Source: Treponema sp. OMZ 787 (GTDB lineage: Bacteria > Spirochaetota > Spirochaetia > Treponematales > Treponemataceae). Taken from it: 64,000 nt of DNA. A program made the position numbers and the translations under genes. Below are positions 8,597 to 17,506 of this stretch, in pieces. Numbering within the stretch: the stretch's first letter is position 1; each line of letters begins with the position of its first letter. The notes below the pieces were generated by a model. It worked only from the letters and a program-made list of their open reading frames with translations, did not search any database and was not told the DNA's origin. Location: the NCBI RefSeq assembly GCF_024181225.1, contig NZ_CP051198.1:2108001-2172000 (forward strand), in the 5' to 3' direction.

Positions 8597-8816
8597 GACA
8601 CACCTCCTAAAAAAGGTCAAATGTTTAATATAATGCAACTTACGCAAAGAACGCTAAGGAGTTTACCCGAATTGATTATAAATTGCTTAAACGGCCTTCA
8701 CGGTTGTATTTCCAATATCCTACATCTTTCATTATACATCAAAAAAGACAAAATACCAAGATAAATGCGGGAAAAAACAAAAAATAAATAAAAAACGAAT
8801 AGTAATTTGTACCTTT

Positions 8817-9191
8817 CTAAAGTTTTTCCACTTCTTCTTTGCTTAGGCCGGTGGCTTTTGAAATAATTTCCATAGCAAATCCCATTTCAAGTAAGTTTTT
8901 TGCTGTTTCAAGTTTATTTTGGTATGAGCCTTCGGCACGGCCTTCAGCTAAGCCCTCAGAACGACCCTCGGCTAAGCCCTCAGAACGGCCCTCGGCTAAG
9001 CCCAGATTCCTTCCTTCGGCACGGCCCTCAGCTAAGCCTAGATTTCTTCCTTCGGCTCGCCCTTCCTCTAAACCCAGCCGTCTAGCCTCATTCCTTTCAC
9101 ATTCTACATACATCTCGTATTTTTCGTTAGAGAGCTCTATTGCCATTCGCCTCTCTTCATCCGTTACCCTAAAGAGTGTCGCTTCTGCCAT
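8817..9191 (-). CDS. Putative intragenic short product of Rpn copy 2
   Basis: In frame within copy 2, AGGAGG (9200-9205, minus strand, within GAGGAGGG) lies 8 nt before an ATG at 9191. The product would be 124 residues starting MAEATLFRV. The residues that spell the Shine-Dalgarno (Glu-Glu-Gly) differ from those doing so in subfamily A, so the site is not merely a shared amino-acid motif. Role as an antitoxin-like partner is inferred from E. coli Rpn biology. Confidence 0.5.
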   Translation of the reverse strand: MAEATLFRVTDEERRMAIELSNEKYEMYVECERNEARRLGLEEGRAEGRNLGLAEGRAEGRNLGLAEGRSEGLAEGRSEGLAEGRAEGSYQNKLETAKNLLEMGFAMEIISKATGLSKEEVEKL

Positions 9192-9785
9192 TTTTATACC
9201 CTCCTCTAATCTGCACAATTCTTCCAACATTCCGTTTTTTTTATCTTCTTCATAGTTGGCTAAAAATCTTATCCAAAAATCTTTTAGAGTGTACTCTTCA
9301 AGTTTCTTTTTCATAGTATAAACTATTAGCTCGTTTAATTCAACATAAAGATATTGAATTACGGAGCCTTTGGGCATTCTGACAAGCTCTGCATTTTTGG
9401 GAACATCGCAGCCGAAAACCGAAAGGCTTATTGCGTACAAAAAATCGTCTTCTTTAGGCTCCGTCTTTAAAAAGCGTGAGGCTAACCTCAGAAGATACAT
9501 TTGACTCCGTCTTGGATAGTTGTTTTTCCAAAACTGCTGCATTTCAAGGTCCACAAGAAGACCTGTGTCGGTTTTAATTAAAAAATCAAGGCGGTAAGTT
9601 TCTCCGGTCGGTCTGTCCCGAATCAGTTCGGTGTTTAAGATTTCGGCCTTTTTGATTTTACCGTAAGAATCTTCCAAAAAAGCATTTAGAAAACTTATCA
9701 GTGCCTTGTTTCCTTCCTCGCCTTTGGAAAACATCAGCTTAAATACCCAATCGGTCTTGGGGTTTAAAATTTTTTCTTCATTCAT
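8817..9785 (-). CDS. Rpn/PD-(D/E)XK nuclease family protein, copy 2 (subfamily B)
   Basis: A 322-residue member of the second subfamily (PDDEXK_2 type). It begins MNEEKILNPKTDWVFKLMFS, has the catalytic Asp in YRLDFLIK and E-x-Q in LLVDLEMQQFW, then YPRRSQMYLLRL. The tail is a run of GRAEG/LGLAEG repeats and ends with the LETAK...TGLSKEEVEKL module. The nuclease domain differs greatly from copies 1, 3 and 5, yet the last 37 residues match copy 5 at 31 positions. AAGGAG precedes the ATG at 9785. An internal Shine-Dalgarno lies at 9200-9205. Confidence 0.87.
   Translation of the reverse strand: MNEEKILNPKTDWVFKLMFSKGEEGNKALISFLNAFLEDSYGKIKKAEILNTELIRDRPTGETYRLDFLIKTDTGLLVDLEMQQFWKNNYPRRSQMYLLRLASRFLKTEPKEDDFLYAISLSVFGCDVPKNAELVRMPKGSVIQYLYVELNELIVYTMKKKLEEYTLKDFWIRFLANYEEDKKNGMLEELCRLEEGIKMAEATLFRVTDEERRMAIELSNEKYEMYVECERNEARRLGLEEGRAEGRNLGLAEGRAEGRNLGLAEGRSEGLAEGRSEGLAEGRAEGSYQNKLETAKNLLEMGFAMEIISKATGLSKEEVEKL
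8927..9077 (-). repeat. Degenerate tandem repeats coding LAEGRxEG
   Basis: In-frame repeats of 12-24 bp encode alternating GRAEG, GRSEG, GLAEG and GRNLGLAEG units in the tail of Rpn copy 2. They include two near-identical larger blocks that both read GRAEGRNLGLAEG. Unit number could vary without loss of frame. Confidence 0.9.
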
Positions 9786-9884
9786 TGTAACTCCTTAAAA
9801 GGCATTATTTTATTGCCTGCTTTCATATAATTATAGAGTTTTACTTTGAATGAATAGTAAAATTTTTTTAAAAAAATTTGGAAA

Positions 9885-9945
9885 GTACGAATATCAAATG
9901 CCGAATATCAAGCTTCGTCCTTAGTACTTTTCACTTCTTCCTTTA
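9885..9945 (-). repeat. Imperfect palindromic repeat element, copy 2
   Basis: Sequence GGAAAGTACGAATATC ... CTTCGTCCTTAGTACTTTTC lies about 100 bp 5' of Rpn copy 2. It is preceded by the same AATAGTAAAATTT stretch that precedes the related element 5' of Rpn copy 4. The arms pair imperfectly. It could also end the pyrC transcript. Confidence 0.5.
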
Positions 9946-9949
9946 GCAC

Positions 9950-10996
9950 TTACACAAATTCAAAAGCATCAAAGGGATAGCCGTTCCTTAGGCTTGGGAG
10001 GGAGGCTTCGATTTCGGCGTTTGAAGGAACGGTGTAATCCAAATCAAGCTTAAAAATTCGGTTTACGGCCTTTCCGCAAAGTTCTTCTAAGCGGGATTCT
10101 GGACAGCCGGCCTTACGCAGTTCTTTTAGAAGAATAAGAGAACCTGCAAAACCCGGAATACCGGAGGCTCCTTTTTTCTTATCTTCAATGGTGTGAGGGG
10201 CATGGTCGCTTTCTATCCAGTCAACATCGCCCGAAATAAGGGCTTCAAAAACGGCTCTTTGATCTTCTTTTTCACGCAAAGGAGGGTTCATCTTGACAAA
10301 GATACCTAATTGTTTATAGGCTTCGGTATTTAAAAGAGCGTGATGGGCCGTAGCTCCGCACGAGATATTTAGGCCTCTTTTTTTTGCTTCGGCAACCAGT
10401 CTTATGCTTTCTTTTGTGCTTATGTGGCAGATATGTATATGCCCCTTAAATCCTTCAGATTGAATAAGGTCAATTTGATCTTTTATGGATTCTGTTTCGG
10501 CTGTTACGGGACGGGCAAGACTGTGAGTTATGGGATCTTCAATATTGAAAATGGAGTTATTCATAAGGCTTTCTTTTTCGCAGTGAATTGCGATAAGCCC
10601 CTCATAACCTAGTCTTGCAAGGGCAGAATAAACATTACGCTGCTCTTCTTTTTCGACAATTCCCATGTTTCCTGTGGAATGTCCGGCGAACATTTTAAAG
10701 CCGACGATTTTGGGAAAATGCTCATTATAAAACGAGACCATTTTTTCTATTTGAGAACTATCTGAGGTTAAGCCGCCGTAAACAGCATAGAAGGCAGAAA
10801 CTCCGGCATCTTTTATGGAGCGTTCGGCAAGAGCAAATCTATCCAATACGGCTTCAGGGGATGTAAGCGGAGGATTTGTATTAGGCATATCAAAAAAGCC
10901 CCTAAATCCTGCAGGGCAAGCCAAAGAAAGGGCATGGAAGATGCTCTCTTTTTCGGCCAATAGGCCGTCCCTAAGGTGAACATGCGAATCTATCAT
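9950..10996 (-). CDS. pyrC: Dihydroorotase-type amidohydrolase
   Basis: A 348-residue amidohydrolase opening MIDSHVHLRDG, whose HxH metal pair and Arg are the dihydroorotase signature. FKMFAGHSTG carries the Lys expected to be carboxylated, followed by IAIHCEKE, IHICHIST and ESDHAPHT, giving the remaining metal ligands and the active-site Asp. Dihydroorotase interconverts carbamoyl-aspartate and dihydroorotate in pyrimidine synthesis. pyrF lies 2.5 kb away on the other strand. It follows a small protein gene by 18 nt and is probably cotranscribed from 11632-11661. Confidence 0.88.
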   Translation of the reverse strand: MIDSHVHLRDGLLAEKESIFHALSLACPAGFRGFFDMPNTNPPLTSPEAVLDRFALAERSIKDAGVSAFYAVYGGLTSDSSQIEKMVSFYNEHFPKIVGFKMFAGHSTGNMGIVEKEEQRNVYSALARLGYEGLIAIHCEKESLMNNSIFNIEDPITHSLARPVTAETESIKDQIDLIQSEGFKGHIHICHISTKESIRLVAEAKKRGLNISCGATAHHALLNTEAYKQLGIFVKMNPPLREKEDQRAVFEALISGDVDWIESDHAPHTIEDKKKGASGIPGFAGSLILLKELRKAGCPESRLEELCGKAVNRIFKLDLDYTVPSNAEIEASLPSLRNGYPFDAFEFV

Positions 10997-11014
10997 AAAT
11001 TTATCTTTATAAAC

Positions 11015-11608
11015 CTAAAAAAACAAAACGGCTTCGCCGTAGTCTTCATCCTTTGTTATACTTATTTCAAGCTTATTTTTTCCGTCAAATTCTATGCCGT
11101 CCATTTCTATTTTTAAGGCATAGGCTTTTATGGGTTCAACACCCTTGTCGACAGTCTCGTTGATAACCCTCATAGTAACGATTTCATGAAAATCTCCGTT
11201 TACCGAAACTGTTATATCGTCGGTATTAAGCTCCGGAGCTATGGCCTTTTCTTCCCCTAAAAGAAGTTTTGAGCTCATTGGACGAAAATAAACCATCATG
11301 GTATTATCCGTATCCAAAGACGGGAAAAATATCAAACTGAAAATTTCTATTTTTCCCAGTTTAGGATTTATTTCGACATTTTGCCTCAAATCTATATTGT
11401 AGCCCCAAAATTCAAGGAAATTTTCATTGAAACCTTTTGAAGCGATAAAATAAGGGTATTTTTTTGATTCGGTTTCTAAACAAAAACATCCGGCTTCATC
11501 AGCTTCGCCGCTTACAATAATTTCAAATCTTTCGGTTAAAAGAGCCACTTTTGCATGACTTACGGGCTTTTTATTTTTATCCCTAATAATTCCCTTTACA
11601 AAACTCAT
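11015..11608 (-). CDS. Beta-rich protein with carboxypeptidase-regulatory-like N-terminus
   Basis: A 197-residue protein without a signal peptide. The first ~70 residues (VKGIIRDKNKKPVSHAKVAL ... SGEADEAGCFCLETE) match the carboxypeptidase-regulatory/SpaA-like sandwich pattern. The rest is beta-rich and unassigned. AAGGAGAG precedes the ATG, and a consensus promoter lies upstream. It is first in a two-gene unit with pyrC, but nothing visible ties it to pyrimidine metabolism. Confidence 0.6.
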   Translation of the reverse strand: MSFVKGIIRDKNKKPVSHAKVALLTERFEIIVSGEADEAGCFCLETESKKYPYFIASKGFNENFLEFWGYNIDLRQNVEINPKLGKIEIFSLIFFPSLDTDNTMMVYFRPMSSKLLLGEEKAIAPELNTDDITVSVNGDFHEIVTMRVINETVDKGVEPIKAYALKIEMDGIEFDGKNKLEISITKDEDYGEAVLFF

Positions 11609-11631
11609 ACAAATTCTCTCCTTAGTGTCAA

Positions 11632-11661
11632 ATTATATATCAAAAAAGAGTGAGTTGTCAA
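11632..11661 (-). promoter_or_regulatory. Promoter of the 11608 gene and pyrC
   Basis: On the minus strand, TTGACA (11656-11661), an 18-nt spacer and TATAAT (11632-11637). Both hexamers match the sigma-70 consensus perfectly. A leader with AAGGAGAG follows. Confidence 0.75.
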
Positions 11662-11680
11662 GCAAAAATCGGTTTTAAAA

Positions 11681-13396
11681 CTATTTGCGTTTATATTTTG
11701 AAGCAGAGTTTGAAGTTTCTTTTTTCTTTTTTGTGTCTCTTTTTGGTTTTGAAGACAATCCTCGTTTAGGCCTTTTAGAGCCGTAAGAGGCAGGGGCTTC
11801 GGTTTTTGCGTCAATGTGCATATGCGGAAGACCTCTTTTCTTTTTGCAAAGGCGTAAGGCATCATTTGCTGCATTTTTAGGCATCGTAGCAAGAGAAAAC
11901 CTATCCATGACCTCAATATCGTCTACCAGTCTTTCAGGGATTGAAAGAAGGCGGCTTAGCATTTCGGCCAGTTTACGCTTTGTAATTCCGTCTTTTCGGC
12001 CGACTCCTATATAAAGGCGTAAGCTATCGTCATCGGATTTACGTATGCGGCCTTCGGAGCGGACGGGCTTAATTGTCTTATAGTGAGAGGGAGATAAAAA
12101 TGAACCGTACTGCATTTGAAGAATAAAGGAAAGCACGGTTTGAGCATCTCCGTATTCCGTAAGCTTATTTGCAAAAGCCGAAAAGCCTTGTTCGGGTTTT
12201 TCTTCATTTATTCTTTTTTCGATTTGAGCAGCCGTTTCTTTTAAGATACGGGTTCTTTTGATTTCGATAACTTGTTCGATTGAAGGAAGCTTACCCTCTT
12301 TTAATTCGCCCCGGGCATGTTTGCGCAGGTACTCGATTCTTTTTACCTCGTTAGGGCGGACAAAGCTGACTGCAATACCCGCAGCTCCGGCACGGCCGGT
12401 TCTTCCGATACGGTGGGTATAGGTCGGCCCGTCATAGGGAATTGCATAGTTTACAACGTGCGTGATGCCTTCAATGTCGATACCGCGGGCGGCAACATCG
12501 GTTGCAACAAGGATGCGGGTCTTTTTTGATCTAAAACGTTCCAAAATTTTTTCCCTTTGGCTTTGAGGAATGTCCCCATGGAGGGCGGCAGCTTCGTAGT
12601 GCCTTTCATCAAGTTCTTTTGCAACATCATCGGCATCGATTTTGGTTTGACAAAACACTAGGCCGTAAAAGTTAGGGCTTGTGTCTATAAGGCGGACAAG
12701 GGCTTCGGTTTTATCACCTTCCCTGACTACCCAAAAAAATTGCTCGGTTAAAGAGGCTCTTTCTTCTTGGGGCTCTTCTTCTACAATTTCATAGTCACCC
12801 ATAAAGTCGGAGGCGATGGCCAATATCTGCTTGGGCATCGTAGCCGAAAACATTAAAACGCGGGCTTCGGGATTTGCCTTTGAAAAGATATTTTCTATGT
12901 CTTCGATAAAACCCATGTTCAGCATTTCGTCGGCTTCATCCAAAATAAAATATTCTATATCTTCTATTTTTAAGGAGCCCCGCTCAAGATGATCCATCAC
13001 CCGGCCGGGAGTTCCTACAACGATTTCGACACCGGTTTTTAAGCTGCGGAGCTGAGGGCCGATTGCAGCTCCTCCGTAAACTGTAGTGATACGGGGAAAC
13101 TCTTCGATTCTAAAAGATTCAAGTTCACCTGCGACCTGAACGGCCAGCTCTCTGGTCGGTACCAAGATGAGGGCTCTCACCTTTCCGGTATTTGAACGCA
13201 GCTCCTGCACAAGGGGGAGCCCAAAGGCAGCCGTCTTTCCCGTTCCGGTCCTAGCCTTAGCTATAACATTTGCCTCTCCGGAAAGAAGGCGGGGAATGGC
13301 CAAAACCTGAATAGGAGTAGGCTCTTCAAAGCCCTTGGCTTCAACTGCTTTAAGGACTATATCGTCAAGTCCCAATTCTTTAAAAGTAATTAACAT
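11681..13396 (-). CDS. deaD: DEAD-box RNA helicase with DbpA-like RNA-binding domain
   Basis: A 571-residue ATP-dependent RNA helicase. In order: Q motif region (PTPIQVLAIPRLL), Walker A AKARTGTGKTAAFGLP, PTRELAVQ, GTPGRVMDH, DEAD, SAT, then the second RecA domain with RGIDIEG and HRIGRTGRAG. Residues about 465-540 (LYIGVGRKDGITKRKLAEML) match the DbpA/CsdA RNA-binding domain, followed by a Lys/Arg-rich tail. Likely roles are ribosome assembly and mRNA unwinding. TATACT lies 9 nt upstream of the ATG with no Shine-Dalgarno, suggesting a leaderless message. Confidence 0.92.
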   Translation of the reverse strand: MLITFKELGLDDIVLKAVEAKGFEEPTPIQVLAIPRLLSGEANVIAKARTGTGKTAAFGLPLVQELRSNTGKVRALILVPTRELAVQVAGELESFRIEEFPRITTVYGGAAIGPQLRSLKTGVEIVVGTPGRVMDHLERGSLKIEDIEYFILDEADEMLNMGFIEDIENIFSKANPEARVLMFSATMPKQILAIASDFMGDYEIVEEEPQEERASLTEQFFWVVREGDKTEALVRLIDTSPNFYGLVFCQTKIDADDVAKELDERHYEAAALHGDIPQSQREKILERFRSKKTRILVATDVAARGIDIEGITHVVNYAIPYDGPTYTHRIGRTGRAGAAGIAVSFVRPNEVKRIEYLRKHARGELKEGKLPSIEQVIEIKRTRILKETAAQIEKRINEEKPEQGFSAFANKLTEYGDAQTVLSFILQMQYGSFLSPSHYKTIKPVRSEGRIRKSDDDSLRLYIGVGRKDGITKRKLAEMLSRLLSIPERLVDDIEVMDRFSLATMPKNAANDALRLCKKKRGLPHMHIDAKTEAPASYGSKRPKRGLSSKPKRDTKKKKETSNSASKYKRK

Positions 13397-13448
13397 AATC
13401 GTTTCAGTATAATAAATCCGTAAAAAAAAATCTATAGCTTAACGATAA

Positions 13449-13477
13449 TTGACACTTATTCCGTTTTAGGCTAAACT
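13449..13477 (+). promoter_or_regulatory. Promoter of pyrF, start-proximal
   Basis: TTGACA (13449-13454), 17-nt spacer, TAAACT (13472-13477). The ATG is at 13488, ten bases after the -10, and no Shine-Dalgarno lies between. Expected transcript leader is about 3-4 nt. Confidence 0.7.
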
Positions 13478-13487
13478 TAATCTTAAT

Positions 13488-14390
13488 ATGAATTACATCG
13501 AATTATTAAAAAAATCGGCAGAAAAAACCAATAACTGTGCGTGCATGGGCTTAGACCCTGTCCTTGAAGCAATTCCAAATAAAACGGGAAATGTAAAAGA
13601 AAATCTTATAAGCTTTTTTAAAGAGCTTTTCGATAAGATGCAGGAGAAGAATTTAATTCCTGCGGCCTTTAAACCGAATATAGGTTATTATTCGGCACTC
13701 GATAAACCTAGGGAAAAGGATTTTTCGGGTTCAGAAAGCCTTGCAGAAATTTTATCCTTAACCGAAAAGCATTTTCCTGACATTCCTGTCATCCTCGATT
13801 CGAAGAGAGGCGATATAGCACGCTCAAGCCTTAACTATGCTATCGAGGCCTTTGACGGATGGAAGGCTGATGCCGTAACGGTAAGCCCCTACATGGGAAG
13901 CGACTCTATTCTTCCGTTTATTTCGGAAAAGTATTTTGGGAAGGGAGCCTATATTTTAAACCGGACAAGCAATCCGGGTGCAAAAGATTTTCAAAATCTT
14001 AAAACGGATGCAAACAGTAACAACAAGCCTGAGCTTTATATCGAGGTTGCAAAAAAAATCGCTTTTTACGCAAAGGAATTTCCGGGAACGGGAGCTGTTG
14101 TCGGTGCTACAGGAATGGACGAGCTTAAAATAATTTCCGGCATTTACGCTCAGGCAGGAGAAGTTCCGATGCTGATTCCGGGAGTCGGCTCCCAAGGCGG
14201 AGATGCAAAAACCGTTATAGATGTTCTTAAAAAAGCAGGCTGCAATTTATCCCTTATAAGAATAAACAGTTCTAGCGGCTTGACCCATCCTTGGAAAAAA
14301 GCACCTATACCTGAAAACTATTTGGAGCTTTGCATAAGCAATATCGAAAAACTGCTTAGCGAAACTGCAATTAAAAACATCAGTCTGTAG
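13488..14390 (+). CDS. pyrF: Orotidine 5'-phosphate decarboxylase (long type)
   Basis: A 300-residue OMP decarboxylase of the longer bacterial/archaeal type. MGLDPVLEAIP at the N-terminus, FKPNIGYY, and the catalytic LDSKRGDIARSS (Asp-Lys-x-x-Asp arrangement) near residue 105, then VTVSPYMGSDSI and LIPGVGSQGGD for phosphate binding. It converts OMP to UMP. Promoter spacing suggests a leaderless message. Its end overlaps the convergent DUF4340 gene by 11 bp. Confidence 0.93.
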   Translation: MNYIELLKKSAEKTNNCACMGLDPVLEAIPNKTGNVKENLISFFKELFDKMQEKNLIPAAFKPNIGYYSALDKPREKDFSGSESLAEILSLTEKHFPDIPVILDSKRGDIARSSLNYAIEAFDGWKADAVTVSPYMGSDSILPFISEKYFGKGAYILNRTSNPGAKDFQNLKTDANSNNKPELYIEVAKKIAFYAKEFPGTGAVVGATGMDELKIISGIYAQAGEVPMLIPGVGSQGGDAKTVIDVLKKAGCNLSLIRINSSSGLTHPWKKAPIPENYLELCISNIEKLLSETAIKNISL

Positions 14391-15288
14391 AGTAAATAGA
14401 ATTTAAGATGGAATCGATGCGGCGTTTTGTGTATCCGCTTATAACATAGGAATTATTTAAAGCGGAATCAAATAAAATAAAATCGCCGCCTTCCATCGGA
14501 GTAAACAAAATTTTTATTTCTTCCCTGCTTCCTAAAATCAATTTTACTTCCTCGGTTTCGGAATTGTTTATGAGAAAAGCGGGAAAAATATCTATACATG
14601 AAAATTGTTTTAAAAATGTTTCCAACTCATCAAAGGCCTTTTCGTTTTTGTTTGAGCGTATTATCGAACCCTTATTTTTTTCGATAAGGCGAATTGAACC
14701 TTTGTCTAACTTATGTTTATAAATTTGAAGGTCAAGCCAGACACCCGGCCTTAGAGTTAAAAAAGAAGACATAACATCGGGCATAATAAAAATTTTGGTA
14801 CGGGCATCTATGCGTACATAACGGTTTATGCCAAGCGTATCATTTTTTCCGAAAACAAAATCGCCGATTATGGTTTTATCGGAACGCAAAAGCTGCAAAC
14901 GTGAAGCATGATCTTCATCCAAGCCGAAATTAGTATATTGTTTTACAGAATCGCTTATAAGTTTAAAATTTTGTTTGGTACTCAACACAGAAAAAAGTCT
15001 TTCGATTAATTCCGGCTGAACCTTATATTCTCCGGCCTGAGTATTCAAAATAAAATTATCTTTTTTTTTGATTAACCTTAATTCGTTAAAACGAGGCGGA
15101 AGAGAATTGTCAGGAATGGTAAAAATAATCTCATCTATGTTTTTAATATTTTGTTTTGAAACAAGGGAACCGTTAAAAATATCAGCTTCGGATTTAGGTA
15201 TATTTACAAAAATTAAAACTAACACAAAAAAAATATTTATAAAAATCAGTGTTTGAGTATATTTTTTTAATTTAAAAAAGTTTTTCAT
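14380..15288 (-). CDS. DUF4340 protein of the Gld-type ABC operon
   Basis: A 302-residue protein with one N-terminal membrane segment (residues ~12-30) and a periplasmic domain of the DUF4340 type (IDEIIFTIPDN ... DGNFILNTQAG-like strands, TNFGLDE, FGKNDTLGINRYVRID). DUF4340 proteins typically follow GldG-like genes in spirochaetes and Bacteroidetes and have no known activity. The start overlaps the GldG-like stop (ATGA). Last gene of the six-gene operon. Confidence 0.8.
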   Translation of the reverse strand: MKNFFKLKKYTQTLIFINIFFVLVLIFVNIPKSEADIFNGSLVSKQNIKNIDEIIFTIPDNSLPPRFNELRLIKKKDNFILNTQAGEYKVQPELIERLFSVLSTKQNFKLISDSVKQYTNFGLDEDHASRLQLLRSDKTIIGDFVFGKNDTLGINRYVRIDARTKIFIMPDVMSSFLTLRPGVWLDLQIYKHKLDKGSIRLIEKNKGSIIRSNKNEKAFDELETFLKQFSCIDIFPAFLINNSETEEVKLILGSREEIKILFTPMEGGDFILFDSALNNSYVISGYTKRRIDSILNSIYSTD

Positions 15289-16763
15289 CTTAATCTCCTT
15301 TGTTTTATAAACATATAAAGACCTGAAATCAAAATAAAAAGAGGCAGAAGTATAAGAGAAAACAGTCTTGCTCTGAATATAAGGCTTATTCTATCTTCAA
15401 CTTGTTTAAATGGAAGAGGAGAATGTTTTTTATTTTTTAATAAAAGAAGATTATCTTTTAAAGAAATATATTCTACACAGTTAACCATAAAATCCATATT
15501 ATAGGTAGAACCGGTATAGTCTATTGTACGGCTTATCATATACTCGTCGCTTATCACCAAAATGCGGGAAGGCTTTGTTTGACCGGCAGCAATTACTGAA
15601 GGCTTAAAAGATGCATCTTCAAATTTTTTAAAATGATTTTCAAGAGGGTCTGTGCTGTAAGAATCGAGAACGGTCAAAGAATTTTTTCCCGTAAACAAAT
15701 AAGGAACAAGATTAGGATTTTTGTTTAAATCAAGATCTATTGAAGAAGGCCAAAAAGAAATTAACGGACTATATCCGGCAAATATCGGATTAGTTTCTTT
15801 AATACCGCTTAACGGAAATCGAATCCAAAAAGGATAATTTATTAACTTTGTTCCCCGGTTATCAACCTGAGACATCGTAAGACGGAAATTATTTATCAAA
15901 TCGAGAGCCGTATCGGAATTTATATAAAAACCGTGATGCGAAAGAACATCCAATAAGAAATCTTTAACCTTGGGTTTTGCTTTCCATGAGCCTTTTACAT
16001 CCACTGTATTCCCGGAAACAAAAAAAACTGCCCTACCCTCTTTTTGTAAAAATATATCTATCGCAGCTGCCGAAGCGTAATCTAAATAATCAGAACCTAT
16101 GACCAAAAGAGGATTGTCCTGAGGCACTGTATCTATGGGCAGCTTTAAGGGCAGAACATTAAAACCTGAATATTCAAGCCACGGAATTACATAAGAGTAA
16201 TCGCTTTCAAGCAAGGCCGGATTTGCAATCAAAGAAACTGTTGATGATTGAATATTTCCCATAGCCGAATCCCGCATACTTAAAATGAATCTTGCAATGT
16301 CATACTCCAATGTATCTACATCATCGATAAAAGGTATGATCCTTGTTTCTCCCATGTATTCTATCATAAACCCGGAATACAATTTATGGATTATTGTAAC
16401 GGCATTATCTTGAGCTTCTATTTCGCGGGGGACTATTCCTAGTTTTGTTACAGCTTCAGGAGAGAGGTCTGAGGTATCTTTTACCGAAACATTAAATTTA
16501 CCTTTGGAATGCTGCTTATATTCTGTAAGCATATCGTCAAGATATTTTAATGACGGGAAAAAAGCATCTACATTAGCACTTTTAAACCAAGTTACTTTTA
16601 CCGAAGCTTCAAGATGAGTCAATAATTCTTTTGTATAAGAAGACAATGTATAGTTTTTTTCTTTTGTCATATCGAATCGAAAATATAATTTTGAAGAAAC
16701 AAGAGAAATTAAAACAAGCATTAAAACAAAAAGTATAAATTGAAGCTTATATTCTTTTTTCAT
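15285..16763 (-). CDS. GldG-like ABC transporter auxiliary protein
   Basis: A 492-residue protein with an N-terminal transmembrane helix (residues ~8-27), a long periplasmic part and a C-terminal helix (LFSLILLPLFILISGLYMF). The segments FRFDMTKEKNYTLSSYTKELL and PFIDDVDTLEYDIARFI are typical of the GldG/IFT52-like family linked to ABC systems. It likely forms the extracytoplasmic part of the transporter with the adjacent permease and ATPase. Substrate unknown. It overlaps both neighbours by 4 bp. Confidence 0.82.
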   Translation of the reverse strand: MKKEYKLQFILFVLMLVLISLVSSKLYFRFDMTKEKNYTLSSYTKELLTHLEASVKVTWFKSANVDAFFPSLKYLDDMLTEYKQHSKGKFNVSVKDTSDLSPEAVTKLGIVPREIEAQDNAVTIIHKLYSGFMIEYMGETRIIPFIDDVDTLEYDIARFILSMRDSAMGNIQSSTVSLIANPALLESDYSYVIPWLEYSGFNVLPLKLPIDTVPQDNPLLVIGSDYLDYASAAAIDIFLQKEGRAVFFVSGNTVDVKGSWKAKPKVKDFLLDVLSHHGFYINSDTALDLINNFRLTMSQVDNRGTKLINYPFWIRFPLSGIKETNPIFAGYSPLISFWPSSIDLDLNKNPNLVPYLFTGKNSLTVLDSYSTDPLENHFKKFEDASFKPSVIAAGQTKPSRILVISDEYMISRTIDYTGSTYNMDFMVNCVEYISLKDNLLLLKNKKHSPLPFKQVEDRISLIFRARLFSLILLPLFILISGLYMFIKQRRLR

Positions 16764-17506
16764 CTTACATTCCTTTGTTTTGTCAAAATAAAAACATTTA
16801 ATTCGATACCTAAGACCATCAGGACAAAATAAAAAATAAGATCCCGGGAATCCAAAAGTCCGCGAGCTGCCGATTCAAAATGAGAGCTAAAAGAAAGATA
16901 GCCTATAAAGCTATTCAACAATATAGGGAAATTTAAATTTTTTGTTAAAGGATAAATAAGGGTAAAAAATAAAACGGTCAAAAACGAAAGCAGAAAATTA
17001 ATTTCAGTTTTACTGCTTAAGGCAGAAAGCCCGAGTGAAATAGAAATAATACCTGCACCGAATAAAAACACCGAAAAATAAGAAACAAAAAAAGAACCAG
17101 CATCAAAGTAAACCAACGAAAAAACCGAGAGCGGTATTACTAAACTTAAACCAAGCATGATAGACCAAACTAAAATAAGGCTTAAATATTTGCCGAGCAC
17201 AAGATAACGTATTGAGACAGGCAGAGAAAACAAAAGCTTATCGGTAAATTGTTTTTTTTCGTCACTCCATACACTCATCGTAAGCATAGGAATTACAACA
17301 CAAAGCAAAAAAGGTATATTTAAAAAAAACGGTTTTAAGTCCGATAAACCTGCATTAAACCATGAATCGGTTCCGATAAAGGCAAGAGCTGCACCCGACA
17401 GAAAAAAAAGAGAAGATGCATAAAAGGAAGAGCTCTTATACATCATCTTAAATTCTTTTTTTGCAATAAAAAAAAGAAGACTTTTATTTGTTTTTTCTAA
17501 ATTCAT
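16760..17506 (-). CDS. ABC-2 type permease (GldF-like)
   Basis: A 248-residue integral membrane protein with six predicted helices and the ABC-2 pattern: a cytoplasmic amphipathic start (FIAKKEFKMMYKSS), MLTMSVWSDEKKQFTDKLLFSLPVS loop region, and C-terminal helices. The linker LPVSIRYLVLGKYLSL is characteristic of GldF/NosY-type permeases. It is encoded between the ATPase and the GldG-like protein and would form the pore. Confidence 0.85.
   Translation of the reverse strand: MNLEKTNKSLLFFIAKKEFKMMYKSSSFYASSLFFLSGAALAFIGTDSWFNAGLSDLKPFFLNIPFLLCVVIPMLTMSVWSDEKKQFTDKLLFSLPVSIRYLVLGKYLSLILVWSIMLGLSLVIPLSVFSLVYFDAGSFFVSYFSVFLFGAGIISISLGLSALSSKTEINFLLSFLTVLFFTLIYPLTKNLNFPILLNSFIGYLSFSSHFESAARGLLDSRDLIFYFVLMVLGIELNVFILTKQRNVR

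Noticed and set aside
8839-9255. Plus-strand Lys-Pro-Ser-rich ORFs opposite Rpn copy 2
   Set aside because: Low-complexity antisense of the AEGR repeats; no start signal.
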